From the NCBI GenBank assembly GCA_003215435.1, contig QCKJ01000004.1, positions 115,280-179,279 on the forward strand: a DNA stretch of 64,000 nt. The letters are read 5' to 3'. Source of the DNA: Prochlorococcus sp. AG-409-M05 (lineage in GTDB: Bacteria > Cyanobacteriota > Cyanobacteriia > PCC-6307 > Cyanobiaceae). Under the pieces are notes generated by a model. That model was not told the DNA's origin. It worked only from the letters and a program-made list of their open reading frames with translations, and did no database searches. Positions 63,683-64,000 of the stretch are shown here, one piece after another (position 1 is the first letter of the stretch; the number at the start of each line of letters is the position of its first letter). Made by a program: the position numbers and the translations under genes.

Positions 63683-64000
63683 TGCTTGCCCCCTAACACA
63701 ATCAAAACAGCCCGGACTCTCAGCTAGAGAGAATGGCTACCTAGCAAAAATCCTCTTATCCGCAATACAGTCTTGTCCAAAGGAGTATTAAAAGCGATAG
63801 CTACCGAATATCAAAGTAACAATCACTTAGATGGTTACCCCTGGAGAATGACTTCTAATTTCTCACGGGTTTCTACGAGGCTTTTGGGAGATCATCAACG
63901 AACCGCGGGAGCCATCTCCTCAAATGATTCAAAGCTGGGGAAGGAGGCCGTGGCATCTCACTGACATCTGAAAGCTGAGACTCCTTATTTCTTACAACTT
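63683..64000. other. 318-bp terminal stretch without a confident gene
   Basis: No recognised protein or RNA family is seen. A CTCTC/GAGAG hairpin lies near 63717-63731 without a T-tract. One 63-codon plus-strand frame (63773-63964, TTG start) and one 27-codon minus-strand frame (63873-63956, ATG start, encoding a Pro/Arg-rich peptide with RRWLPRFVDDL) overlap each other. Neither has a good ribosome-binding site or recognised features. Confidence 0.5.

Overview
The window looks like ordinary chromosome from a marine picocyanobacterium, most likely a low-light Prochlorococcus. Reasons: oxyphotosynthesis genes (psaF, psaJ, petC, petA, psb27, a high-light-inducible Hli protein), a groEL2-type chaperonin gene without groES, cobalamin and tetrapyrrole genes (cobK, cobM, hemC, hemL), moderately AT-rich composition, very tight gene packing with many overlapping gene ends, and many short conserved cyanobacterial proteins. 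The clade assignment is an inference; no rRNA is present to test it. I see no insertion sequence, prophage, CRISPR array or rRNA operon.

Layout. 1-6900: the 5' end of a probable CPBP protease, a tandem-domain histidine phosphatase, a dihydroorotase-like protein, signal peptidase I, a conserved membrane protein, an ArsC/Spx-like protein, inorganic pyrophosphatase 1 and an HTH-like protein. 7000-16250: proS, psb27, purA, a PfkB kinase, cutA, cobK, ssb, a DUF2854 protein, argB and a DUF3153 membrane protein. 16250-25900: priA, a candidate structured RNA, the principal sigma factor gene, hemC, a second pyrophosphatase, an M32 carboxypeptidase, a YjbQ-family protein, a PCD-like protein and a CobW GTPase. 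26000-35900: a ferric-iron permease, an LPG-synthase-TM protein, larC, xth, glcD, hemL and several conserved small proteins. 36000-46000: prohibitin, yajQ, an NfeD-like protein, a SLOG/BioD-like pair, an SDR protein, map, rplS, tRNA-Trp, tRNA-Asp, gltX and a cation/proton antiporter. 46000-64000: a DUF1643 protein, hli, tsaD, psaFJ, gmk, rqcH, tatC, petC-petA, lgt, cobM, a RodZ-like HTH protein, ppx, a UbiA prenyltransferase, an S66 peptidase, ispD, fabG and groEL2.

How the genes fit together. Photosynthetic electron transfer is represented by the Rieske protein and cytochrome f. TatC, which typically exports Rieske proteins, is encoded just upstream. PsaF/PsaJ belong to PSI and Psb27 to PSII assembly. 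Tetrapyrrole supply (HemL, HemC) and corrin synthesis (CobK, CobM) are scattered, as is usual in these genomes. Translation is served by ProS, GltX, L19, Map, TsaD, RqcH and two tRNAs; replication and repair by PriA, SSB and Xth.

The least expected signals are in DNA or RNA structure. There is a perfect 38-bp palindrome inside the membrane-protein gene at 3.8 kb and several other perfect inverted repeats inside coding regions. A probable structured RNA lies on the minus strand between priA and rpoD, where the G.U pattern indicates the strand. Both tRNA genes are preceded by a 9-bp inverted repeat ending 1-2 nt before the tRNA. Dyads that look like operators lie beside two genes for small DNA-binding proteins. 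Protein-level oddities include a dihydroorotase homologue without its metal-binding His pair, a family I pyrophosphatase lacking a catalytic Asp next to a paralogue that keeps it, and a Psb27 without a lipobox Cys.
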